Below, one piece after another: positions 17,149-24,978 of a stretch of 64,000 nucleotides of DNA (position 1 is its first letter; each line of letters begins with the position of its first letter). Location: positions 1-64,000 of the forward strand of contig JAAYYU010000138.1 in NCBI GenBank assembly GCA_012515235.1. Direction: 5' to 3'. Source of the stretch: Candidatus Anammoximicrobium sp. GTDB taxonomy: Bacteria; Planctomycetota; Planctomycetia; Pirellulales; Pirellulaceae. The position numbers and the translations under genes were made by a program. The notes under the pieces are model-generated. The model was not told the origin of the DNA. It was given only the letters and a program-made list of their open reading frames with translations, and searched no databases.

Positions 17149-17742
17149 ATGAACGCCGAGCCGGATCCTTCCCAGAACCCCTATCGCAGTCCCGGAGCGG
17201 TGGACGAGCACGCGGGAAACGCACGGTCGGGCCGGCGGCAACGGTCTCGGGATCTGGCCTTGGCGGGCACGTTCTTGGGGGCTGCTCACGGCGCGGCGGC
17301 GGGCGCGGCGATCACGGTGATCCTGGGGCTGGCTCCCTTGCTGGTCCGGCAGGTCCAAATGGCTGAATCGCTGTCCGTGGAGGGCCGGGTGGACACGTGG
17401 ATCACGGCTTGCGTCGCGGCGGCGACGTTGGGGGCGGCGCTGGGCGCGTTCAACGGCGCAGTGCTGGGGCGTTTGCAGGGCCTGCTGACGGCCCGCGCGC
17501 GGTCGGCGTCACGGCCACGGCTCAGGCGGTTCGCGGTCTTCTGCTGGGCCAGCGTCGCGGCCGCCTGGTGCCTGCTGATCGACCAGAGCGTGCCGTTCCT
17601 TGACCAGCCGGGTTGGCTGCTGCACCTGACGTTCTTGCTCGCGCCGGCGACAGCCGGGTTGGGTGGAGCGGTGACGGCGTCACGATTGGCCCGCGTCGCC
17701 TGGGGCGGGCGTGGGACGAGGGAGCCGAACGAAAGCTTGTGA
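17149..17742 (+). CDS. Small membrane protein with N-terminal NPYRSP motif
   Basis: A 197-residue protein of unknown function. After a polar N-terminus containing NPYRSP near residue 11 there are four hydrophobic, Ala/Gly-rich stretches: about residues 38-62, 83-105, 127-145 and 155-175. It is therefore probably an inner-membrane protein. Short NPYxSP-type motifs at the N-terminus are common in planctomycetal membrane proteins; their role is not known. It is convergent with the DUF11-like gene, 7 bases apart, and 42 bases after folP. Confidence 0.7.
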   Translation: MNAEPDPSQNPYRSPGAVDEHAGNARSGRRQRSRDLALAGTFLGAAHGAAAGAAITVILGLAPLLVRQVQMAESLSVEGRVDTWITACVAAATLGAALGAFNGAVLGRLQGLLTARARSASRPRLRRFAVFCWASVAAAWCLLIDQSVPFLDQPGWLLHLTFLLAPATAGLGGAVTASRLARVAWGGRGTREPNESL

Positions 17743-17749
17743 GGCCCGC

Positions 17750-19270
17750 TCAGGTGTGTGCGGGAGGCGCGGGAGGAGCGTTTCCCGGCAGGCAACTTGC
17801 GGTGCGTTCGTCTGCGGCCCGGTCGCGGACCGTGACCGTCTTTTCGGCGACGGCGGGACGGGGCAGTCGGCCGCCGGCGTCCGACCGGCGCTCGATGGCG
17901 ACGCGGATCAGATGTTCGCCCGCAGTCGTGGGGCGGGCTTTGAGCCGCAGGACTCTGGTTTCGCCAGGGGCCAAGCGGCCGATGGCCCAGGCGGTCTGGC
18001 CTCGCTGTGCGGCGAACTGAACCTGCTGGTCCAGCACGGTCAGACGCAGGCCGGCGCCCACCGAGCACAACACGCGCACGGGCTCCGCCGCGCCGGAACC
18101 GGCGTTGGTGGCGCGGATTTCGAACACGGCGGGCTCGCCCAGTCGCATTTGAGCGGGGCCTTCCAAAGAGATTTCGACGGCCGGCCGGCGCACCGCCACG
18201 CGGGCTTCCGCCACGGTTTCCGAGCCCTTGCGATCCGTCGCATAGAAGCGGACGTGCAGCGATTCCGCGTCGCGGGCAAGGTCGCGAAGCGTCATTTCGC
18301 GGGACTCGCCGGGCGGCACGTCGCCCACGGGGAAACGCTTGCCGCCGGCAGTCCGGCTGCGGCCTCCCGCCAGGACTTGAGGTTCCACAACGACTTGCTC
18401 CGCGACGCCGTCGCCCGTGTTTCGTATGAGCAACCGGTAACGCACCTGGGAACCCAGGTCCACCGTCTCCGGGGCCTGGCAGGACAGCGTCAACTGAGGC
18501 CGGCCGACGCGTGTCGTGGACTGGGCGGCCAGGGAGAAATCGGCGACGCTCCGGACGACGACGGGGCGGGCCGTGCGCGGGACCAGTTCCAAAGTGATTT
18601 CCTGTTTCGCACCGGCCGGCAGATCGCCCAGTTCAAACTGCAGGCCTTCCTGGTCCACCGCGGACGGCTCGGGGTGCGAAGCTACGAACAAGGCGTGTTC
18701 CGGCAGCGTCGTGCGGATGCGCAGCCGGCCGGCTGTCGCCGTGCCGGCGTTGCGGATTGCCACCGTCAGCCGCAGGCTGCGGCCGACGCTCGTCTGCGCG
18801 GGATAAACGGTCCGGATCTGCAGCAGGGGCGCGGGGACCAGCCGACGTTCCGGCTCCGCATCGCTCGGGGAACGCGGGCCGGCCGTGGCGGGAACAGCCG
18901 CGGCCGGCAAACGGCTGAGAAAACGCACGCTGGGCCAAATCGGCGCCGGAACGCGCTGGGCGGGCGTCAGCGCGGGGGCGACAGGCAAGGGATGCGGGCC
19001 GATCCCGCCTCGTTCTTGGGGCGGCGTCGACGCCGGTGGCGAGGCCGGTCTGTCCGCGAGCCGCCGCAAGCTGCGGAGCACCGACCGGACCTCGTTCCCG
19101 CCAGCCTGCGGCAGGTTGGCCAATTCGGCCGCCGCCGCGACATCCTCAGCGGGTTGAGGCCGTGGCGGAGTCGTCGCGTCGCACGACCGTGCGTCGTGGT
19201 ACAGCATCGAGGGCGTCAGGACGCCTAAGCTCGACACCACGAGCATCATTGACACGATCGTTACGGACAT
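17750..19270 (-). CDS. Secreted protein with DUF11/CARDB-like repeats
   Basis: A 506-residue exported protein. The start at 19270 has GGGAG 9 bases upstream and opens into a signal peptide (MSVTIVSMMLVVSSLGV). A Pro/Ala-rich region follows to about residue 150. At least three immunoglobulin-like repeats come next, each with the pattern of DUF11/CARDB domains: a strand with LRLTVAIRNAGTATA, then one with VRYRLLIRNTGDGVAEQV, then one with AVFEIRATNAGSGAAEPV. Each is followed by a GDLPAGAKQEITLEL-like or PPGESREMTL-like strand. Such proteins are usually surface or matrix components. No enzymatic motif is seen. Confidence 0.78.
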   Translation of the reverse strand: MSVTIVSMMLVVSSLGVLTPSMLYHDARSCDATTPPRPQPAEDVAAAAELANLPQAGGNEVRSVLRSLRRLADRPASPPASTPPQERGGIGPHPLPVAPALTPAQRVPAPIWPSVRFLSRLPAAAVPATAGPRSPSDAEPERRLVPAPLLQIRTVYPAQTSVGRSLRLTVAIRNAGTATAGRLRIRTTLPEHALFVASHPEPSAVDQEGLQFELGDLPAGAKQEITLELVPRTARPVVVRSVADFSLAAQSTTRVGRPQLTLSCQAPETVDLGSQVRYRLLIRNTGDGVAEQVVVEPQVLAGGRSRTAGGKRFPVGDVPPGESREMTLRDLARDAESLHVRFYATDRKGSETVAEARVAVRRPAVEISLEGPAQMRLGEPAVFEIRATNAGSGAAEPVRVLCSVGAGLRLTVLDQQVQFAAQRGQTAWAIGRLAPGETRVLRLKARPTTAGEHLIRVAIERRSDAGGRLPRPAVAEKTVTVRDRAADERTASCLPGNAPPAPPAHT

Positions 19271-19454
19271 GTTCCGGAACTCCCTCGCTCTCACTGTCGG
19301 ACGGCCCGCTGTACGCATTCCGCTCGCCGGCCGTTGTTCTTGTTCGACCTGGCGGAGAAAGCTTTGAAACAAAAAGCAGTTGCGCCGTGCAAGACGGGTC
19401 GCGAGACAACGCGGGCAGATTGGAGACAGCGGTCCTGCGGAATGGTGCGGCTGG

Positions 19455-20123
19455 TCAACGCCTGTCGGTTGTGCGGAACCATTGCAGCAGTTCGCCCGGA
19501 CGCTCGATCACCGCTTGAGCGCCCCCGGACTGCAGTTCCGACAAGGGCCGGAATCCCCACAGGGCGCCGACCGGGAACATGCCGGCGGCCAGGGCGGTCT
19601 GCATGTCCACGGCCGTATCGCCCAGGTACAGAAAACGGCCGGGAGGCAAATCCATCGCGGCGGCGATCTCCAGCGCGCCTGCGGGATCGGGCTTGCGCGG
19701 CGTGCCGTCGCGTTGGCCCAGCACCCATTCGAATGGAAACCTGGCCAGGTACTCCTCGACGCAGGACTTGGTGAACGCGTCGGGCTTGTTGGACAGCACG
19801 GCCAGTCGGACGCCGCGGGCAACCAGCGCCGACAACAGCTCCTCGATGCCCTCGTAGGGACGGGTGTGGACGTTCCACGATTCGGCGTACGCCTGGCGAA
19901 ACTCCTCGGCATAGGCGGCCAGCAACTCGTCGGAGCACGTCCCTCCCGGCACCGACCGTTCGATTAACACGCGCAGGCCCTCGCCGACGAAATACCGGTA
20001 AGAATCCAACGGATGCGGAGCGAAACCACGCTGGACCAGGACGCGGTTGGCCGCCTCGCCAATATCGGCCAGCGTATCGAGCAGGGTGCCATCCAGATCA
20101 AACATAACCGCTGCGTAGTCCAT
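19455..20123 (-). CDS. gph: HAD hydrolase, phosphoglycolate phosphatase-like
   Basis: A 222-residue HAD-superfamily phosphatase of the Gph/PGP type, which would remove phosphate from 2-phosphoglycolate arising from DNA repair or oxygenase side reactions. Seen: motif I MFDLDGTLLDT with the nucleophile Asp, motif II LSNKPD, the lysine in RKPDPAGALEIA, and motif III YLGDTAVDMQTALAAGM. The alpha-helical cap lies between motifs I and II. Substrate specificity within this subfamily cannot be fixed from sequence; other small phosphomonoesters are possible. It is divergent from gdhA. Confidence 0.85.
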   Translation of the reverse strand: MDYAAVMFDLDGTLLDTLADIGEAANRVLVQRGFAPHPLDSYRYFVGEGLRVLIERSVPGGTCSDELLAAYAEEFRQAYAESWNVHTRPYEGIEELLSALVARGVRLAVLSNKPDAFTKSCVEEYLARFPFEWVLGQRDGTPRKPDPAGALEIAAAMDLPPGRFLYLGDTAVDMQTALAAGMFPVGALWGFRPLSELQSGGAQAVIERPGELLQWFRTTDRR

Positions 20124-20270
20124 CGGCCGGGAGCTTTCTCAACAAGGGGTTCGACCCTCGAACAGGCCGGCCGTTCCGGTGCGCCGGGCTGCGGGGACGC
20201 GAGTTCCTTTCAGCGGCCATCATACTTCAGCAGCGGCCGCCACGGCAATGGACTCGCGGACGGCGGTACG

Positions 20271-20300
20271 TTGACAAACCGATTCCCCAAGGACTAGACT
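20271..20300 (+). promoter_or_regulatory. Sigma-70-like promoter upstream of glutamate dehydrogenase
   Basis: TTGACA (20271-20276) and TAGACT (20295-20300) are separated by 18 bases, and the start codon of the glutamate dehydrogenase gene is at 20353. The -35 is perfect and the -10 matches 4 of 6 positions. It would give a 5' leader of about 45 bases. Confidence 0.65.
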
Positions 20301-20352
20301 CACAACCCCTGAAAATCAAGTTCTGTCATTCATCACGAAAGGCCCGGTAAGC

Positions 20353-21639
20353 ATGGAGACCACCCCGTACAATCCATTTCAGGTGGCGCAATCTCAGTTT
20401 GACAAAGTGGCGGCGGTGCTGGAACTGGACGAAGGAGTCCGGGAACTGCTGCGGCAGCCGATGCGCGAGTACCAGTTCACGATTCCGGTGCGAATGGATG
20501 ACGGGACAGTCCAGGTTTTCAAGGGGTTTCGGGTGCAGCACAACGACGCGCGCGGGCCTGCCAAGGGCGGCATCCGCTTCCATCCGATGGAAACGATCGA
20601 CACCGTGCGCGCGCTGTCGATGTGGATGACGTGGAAGTGTTCCGTGGTCGATATCCCGCTGGGCGGCGGCAAGGGCGGCGTGATCTGCGATCCGCACCAT
20701 CTGAGCCAGCGCGAGCAGGAGCAGATCTGCCGCGGCTGGATTCGCCAAATCGTGAAGAACGTCGGCCCGATCAGCGACGTGCCCGCGCCGGACGTCATGA
20801 CCAACGGCCAGCACATGCTGTGGATGTTGGACGAGTTCGAGGCGATTCACGGGGGCCGCTATCCCGGCTTCATCACCGGCAAGCCGGTCGGCATGGGCGG
20901 CTCGTTGGGGCGGACCGAGGCCACTGGGTTTGGCGTGGTTTACACCTTGCGCGAGGCCCTCAAGGTGCTAGGCCTGCCGTTGGACCGGACGGTGGCCAGC
21001 GTGCAGGGCTTTGGGAACGTGGCCCAATACGCCGCGCAGCGGTACACGCAACTCGGCGGCACGGTCGTCGCGATCTCGTGCTGGGACCAGGCCGACAAGG
21101 TGTCCTACACGTTCCGCAAGAAGGGCGGCGTCTGCCTGCAGGAGTTGCGGGGCATCGCCGACAAGTTCGGCGGGATCGACAAGAACCGCGCCCGCGATCT
21201 CGGCTACGAGAAAATGCCGGGCGAAGCGTGGCTGGAGCAGGAGGTGGACATCTTGCTTCCCGCCGCGTTGGAGAATCAGATCAACCGCGGCAATGTCGGG
21301 AAGATCGCGAAGAGCGTCAAAGTCGTCGCGGAGGGCGCGAACGGGCCGACCACGCCGGAGGCGGACGAGGTGCTCAAGGAACGCGGCGTCTTCGTGCTGC
21401 CGGACTTCCTGACCAACGCGGGCGGCGTGACGTGCAGCTATTTCGAGCAGGTGCAGTGCAACGCCAATTACTTCTGGGAAAAGGACGAGGTGCTCGCCAA
21501 ACTCGACACGAAGATGACGTCCGCGTTTGCGGCCGTCAACGAACTGGCCAGCCGTCAGAAGCTCTTCATGCGCGACGCCGCGTACATGATTGCCATCAAC
21601 CGGGTGGCGGAAGCGGTGCGACTGCGGGGCTGGGCCTAG
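20353..21639 (+). CDS. gdhA: Glutamate dehydrogenase (Glu/Leu/Phe/Val dehydrogenase family)
   Basis: A 428-residue amino-acid dehydrogenase that interconverts glutamate with 2-oxoglutarate and ammonia. Seen: the substrate-site glycine/lysine segments GPAKGGIRFHP and DIPLGGGKGGV with the catalytic lysine, then GPISDVPAPDVMTN. These are followed by the nucleotide-binding VQGFGNVAQYAAQ and the C-terminal DFLTNAGGVTCSYFEQVQ. Length and motif order match the hexameric bacterial/archaeal enzymes. Coenzyme preference is not decided. It has its own promoter and is followed 109 bases later, on the same strand, by the large PPDK_N protein. Confidence 0.94.
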   Translation: METTPYNPFQVAQSQFDKVAAVLELDEGVRELLRQPMREYQFTIPVRMDDGTVQVFKGFRVQHNDARGPAKGGIRFHPMETIDTVRALSMWMTWKCSVVDIPLGGGKGGVICDPHHLSQREQEQICRGWIRQIVKNVGPISDVPAPDVMTNGQHMLWMLDEFEAIHGGRYPGFITGKPVGMGGSLGRTEATGFGVVYTLREALKVLGLPLDRTVASVQGFGNVAQYAAQRYTQLGGTVVAISCWDQADKVSYTFRKKGGVCLQELRGIADKFGGIDKNRARDLGYEKMPGEAWLEQEVDILLPAALENQINRGNVGKIAKSVKVVAEGANGPTTPEADEVLKERGVFVLPDFLTNAGGVTCSYFEQVQCNANYFWEKDEVLAKLDTKMTSAFAAVNELASRQKLFMRDAAYMIAINRVAEAVRLRGWA

Positions 21640-21748
21640 GTCGCCCGCACGCCGGTGCGACTGGTGGGCGGCGGGGACGCGCCCGCGCGTGTCGCCGCCC
21701 GGATTGTCTTCGTGCAACGCAGTCTGACGGGACGGGATGGAGACAGCG

Positions 21749-24700
21749 ATGGGCCAAAAGAAGAGCGGGCACGACCGATTCAGCGTGCTGCGGGAACGGG
21801 CGAAAGAGCTCAACTGCCTGTACCAGGTCGAGGAGTTGCTGGGGAACGACGCCCTGACGCTGCCGCAGATTTTCACTCAGCTCATCACGATCATTCCCTT
21901 CGGCTGGCAATTCCCCAAGCTGTGCCAGGTGCGGATCGTGCATGAGGACGCCGTCTACGAGCCGCCCCAGTACACCCCGACGCGCTGGGCGGAAACCGTG
22001 CCCATCAAAGAGGAGGAGCGGATCGTCGGGTTCGTCGAGGTTTCCTACAGCAGTGAAGTGCCCGTGTCGCGCGAAGGCGTCTTCCTCCGCAAAGAGCTCA
22101 AGCTCATCCGCACCATCGCCGAGCGCATCAGCCAAACGGTCTTTCACCGGAAACTGGAAAAGCTGCTGGAAGACTGGGAATCCACCCATCTCGAACTGGC
22201 AGCCCAAAACCACCACGAGTGGATGGTGATCGTCGACCTGCTGCGCCGCACCGACGAGAAGATCTACCTCCATACGTCGCGCAAGATGCTGTATTACCTG
22301 TTTCGGAGCGGCATCAAGGAGGCCCGCCAGTTGCTGGACACGTTTGGCTCGGAGTTGGCCACACCGTCCGGCGAGGCAGGCGCGGATAGCAACTTTCCCA
22401 GCCACAAGCAGACTCGCGAGAGCATCTTGGCAGTCGGCGAGCAGGTGTTCGCCATGGCCGCCCGACACCTGAGCCCCACGGAGATTCTGGAGAACCTGCA
22501 CAAGTGGATACAGGAAAACAAGCTCAGTTTTCTGATCAAGGCGGTCGATTCCGCCAATACGCCGTTGGGGCAAATCGTGGACGCGATCTTGCGTTATCGG
22601 GCCCTGATCGATAGCGAGGCCGCGCTGGCGGAACCGACGGAGCAATGGTTGCGGGTCTCGCTGATCCGGCGTTTCTTCTCGGACAACACCACGTTCATCA
22701 GCCTGGCCAAGCGGCACCTGGAGGTGGCGGACTTCTTCGACCTGGCTCCCCGGATCATCTTTCCGGCGGGCAGCAACGGACGGCTGGGCGGCAAAAGCAC
22801 GGGGCTGTTCCTGGCGCAACATCTGTTGCGCCGGGCGGCGGAGAAGGGGGAGACGCTGTTCGCAGGGATCAAGATCCCCAAGACCTGGTATCTCACGGCC
22901 GACTGCCAGACCGAGTTCTTGCGCTACAACGAACTCGAGGACGTAAACGAGCAGAAGTACCGAGAGCTGGAACAGATCCGGATCGAGTATCCGAACATCA
23001 TCCAGCTCTTCAAGAACGCCCCCTTTCCCGCGGACATCGCCAAGGGCTTGTCGTTGGCCTTGGATGATTTCGGCGAGTGCCCGTTGATCGTCCGCAGTTC
23101 CAGCCTGCTCGAGGACCGCACCGGCTCGGCCTTCTCCGGCAAGTACAAGAGCCTCTTTCTGCCAAACCAGGGCAGCAAACAGACGCGGCTGGAGGCGCTG
23201 CTGGACGCGATCGCGGAGATCTATGCGTCCGTCTTCGGGCCGGATCCGATTCTCTACCGGGCGGAGCATGGCCTGCTGGATTTTCACGAGGAGATGGGAA
23301 TCCTGATCCAAGAAGTCGTGGGCGCCCGTGTCGGGCCTTACATGATGCCGGCCTATGCGGGAGTGGCCTTCAGCAGCAACGAATTCCGCTGGTCGCCCCG
23401 GCTGCGACGCGACGACGGCCTGGTGCGGTTGGTGCCGGGGCTGGGGACGCGCGCCGTGGACCGGGTGTCCGACGACTACCCCGTGCTGTTCTCGCCGGGC
23501 CAGGCCGGCTTGCGGGTGAACGTCAGTCCCGAAGAGATTCGGCACTATTCGCCCTCGCTGGTCGATGTGATCAACGTGGAAACGCGGGCCTTCGAGACCG
23601 TCTCGCTCGGCGAGCTGCTGCGCGAGCACGGCGAGGAGATCCCGAATGTGCGGCATTTGATCTCGGTGTACCGGGACGGCGAAATCCACGCCCCCTCCGC
23701 GTTGGATCTGGATTTCAAGCGGGACGAGCTGGTGGCCACCTTCCACGGACTGATCAACCGCACGGAGTTCGTCAAACGGATCCGGGCGATCCTGCTGGCG
23801 TTGGAGGAGGGACTGGGGTCGCCGGTGGATATCGAGTTCGCCTCGGACGGCCAATCGTTCTACTTGTTGCAGTGCCGCCCGCAGTACACCGAGAGCGAGA
23901 CGGCGCCCAGCGCCATTCCGCAGGATATCCCGGCCAGCAAGACCGTGTTCACCGCCAACCGCTTTATCTCCAACGGCCGCGTGCCCGAGATCTCCCATGT
24001 CGTCTACGTCTCTCCCGAACGCTATGGGGAACAGGCGAGCCGGGACGCGCTGGTGGACATCGGCCGCGCGGTGGGCCGCTTGAACGTGCTGCTGCCCAAA
24101 CGGCGTTTCATCCTGATGGGACCCGGACGCTGGGGAAGCCGCGGGGATATCAAGCAGGGGGTGCAGGTCAGCTATGCGGACATCTGCAATACGGCGGTGC
24201 TCATCGAAATTGCCCGCAAAAAGGAGGGCTACTCGCCGGAACTCTCTTTCGGAACCCATTTCTTTCAGGACATGGTCGAAGCGGGCATCCGCTACATCCC
24301 GCTCTACCCAGACGATCCCAGCGTCGAGTTCAACGAGCCGTTCCTGAACAGCTCACGCAATATGCTGGCGAGCATCCTGCCCGAATACGCGCATCTTGCC
24401 GACGTGGTGCGGGTGATCGACATCCCCGGCGGCGAAGAAGGAAACGTGCTCAAGATCCTCATGAACGCCGACCTGGGGAAAGCGGTCGGCTATCTGGCCG
24501 AACCTTCGCCGCCAAGCCTGGAACAGCCGGTTTCGCCGCGGCCCGCGGCAACGCGCTCGGAGGATTTCTGGCGGTGGCGTCACCGGATGGCCGAGCAACT
24601 GGCACAGAACGTAAAGGCCGAGCGGTTCGGGGTGCGGGCGATGTACCTGTTCGGCTCCACCGCCAACGCCATGGCGGGACCCGGCAGCGACATCGACCTG

Positions 24701-24940
24701 CTGGTCCATTTCCAGGGAACTCCCGAACAGCGAAAGGAGCTGCTCCTATGGCTGGAAGGCTGGAGTCTGAGCCTGTCGGAGCAGAACTACCTGCGAACGG
24801 GATACAAGACCGACGGCTTGCTTGACGTGCATCTGGTGACGGACGAAGACATCGCGGCCCGCACCAGTTTTGCGGTCAAGATCGGAGCCGTCACCGATCC
24901 CGCTCGACCGCTTGCCCTGAGCGACGATCCTGGCGATTGA
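21749..24940 (+). CDS. PEP/pyruvate-binding (PPDK_N) protein with GAF-like N-terminus and C-terminal nucleotidyltransferase
   Basis: A 1063-residue multidomain cytoplasmic protein. Residues about 1-130 resemble a GAF/sensor region. Around 345 the GGKSTGLF segment opens a PEP/pyruvate-binding ATP-grasp-like domain, with PLIVRSSSLLEDRTGSAFSGKY near 445-465 and LLQCRPQY near 707. No GGxTSHAAI-type phosphohistidine domain follows. Instead there is an unassigned domain with MGPGRWGSRG (near 790) and GTHFFQDMVE (near 835). The last 120 residues contain FGSTANAMAGPGSDIDLLV, the GSx10DxD signature of an MNT-type nucleotidyltransferase. ATG 21749 has GGAG 6 bases upstream; another ATG lies at 21737. 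The domain set suggests nucleotide- or phosphate-based signalling or modification, but the reaction is unknown. Its paralogue lies immediately downstream, convergent. Confidence 0.8.
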   Translation: MGQKKSGHDRFSVLRERAKELNCLYQVEELLGNDALTLPQIFTQLITIIPFGWQFPKLCQVRIVHEDAVYEPPQYTPTRWAETVPIKEEERIVGFVEVSYSSEVPVSREGVFLRKELKLIRTIAERISQTVFHRKLEKLLEDWESTHLELAAQNHHEWMVIVDLLRRTDEKIYLHTSRKMLYYLFRSGIKEARQLLDTFGSELATPSGEAGADSNFPSHKQTRESILAVGEQVFAMAARHLSPTEILENLHKWIQENKLSFLIKAVDSANTPLGQIVDAILRYRALIDSEAALAEPTEQWLRVSLIRRFFSDNTTFISLAKRHLEVADFFDLAPRIIFPAGSNGRLGGKSTGLFLAQHLLRRAAEKGETLFAGIKIPKTWYLTADCQTEFLRYNELEDVNEQKYRELEQIRIEYPNIIQLFKNAPFPADIAKGLSLALDDFGECPLIVRSSSLLEDRTGSAFSGKYKSLFLPNQGSKQTRLEALLDAIAEIYASVFGPDPILYRAEHGLLDFHEEMGILIQEVVGARVGPYMMPAYAGVAFSSNEFRWSPRLRRDDGLVRLVPGLGTRAVDRVSDDYPVLFSPGQAGLRVNVSPEEIRHYSPSLVDVINVETRAFETVSLGELLREHGEEIPNVRHLISVYRDGEIHAPSALDLDFKRDELVATFHGLINRTEFVKRIRAILLALEEGLGSPVDIEFASDGQSFYLLQCRPQYTESETAPSAIPQDIPASKTVFTANRFISNGRVPEISHVVYVSPERYGEQASRDALVDIGRAVGRLNVLLPKRRFILMGPGRWGSRGDIKQGVQVSYADICNTAVLIEIARKKEGYSPELSFGTHFFQDMVEAGIRYIPLYPDDPSVEFNEPFLNSSRNMLASILPEYAHLADVVRVIDIPGGEEGNVLKILMNADLGKAVGYLAEPSPPSLEQPVSPRPAATRSEDFWRWRHRMAEQLAQNVKAERFGVRAMYLFGSTANAMAGPGSDIDLLVHFQGTPEQRKELLLWLEGWSLSLSEQNYLRTGYKTDGLLDVHLVTDEDIAARTSFAVKIGAVTDPARPLALSDDPGD

Positions 24941-24978
24941 AGGTCCGCGCGGGGCGGCGCCGATCCGCGGGCGAGGCG

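Noticed and set aside
21596-24259. Long open frame on the minus strand opposite the first PPDK_N gene
   Set aside because: It is the mirror of a GC-rich coding region, is rich in Arg/His/Gln, has no recognisable motif, and overlaps a gene with clear domains.
21749-24940. A complete pyruvate phosphate dikinase or PEP synthase
   Set aside because: The nucleotide-binding half is present but no phosphohistidine swivelling domain or PEP-utilising C-terminal barrel motif is visible, so the usual annotation would be misleading.
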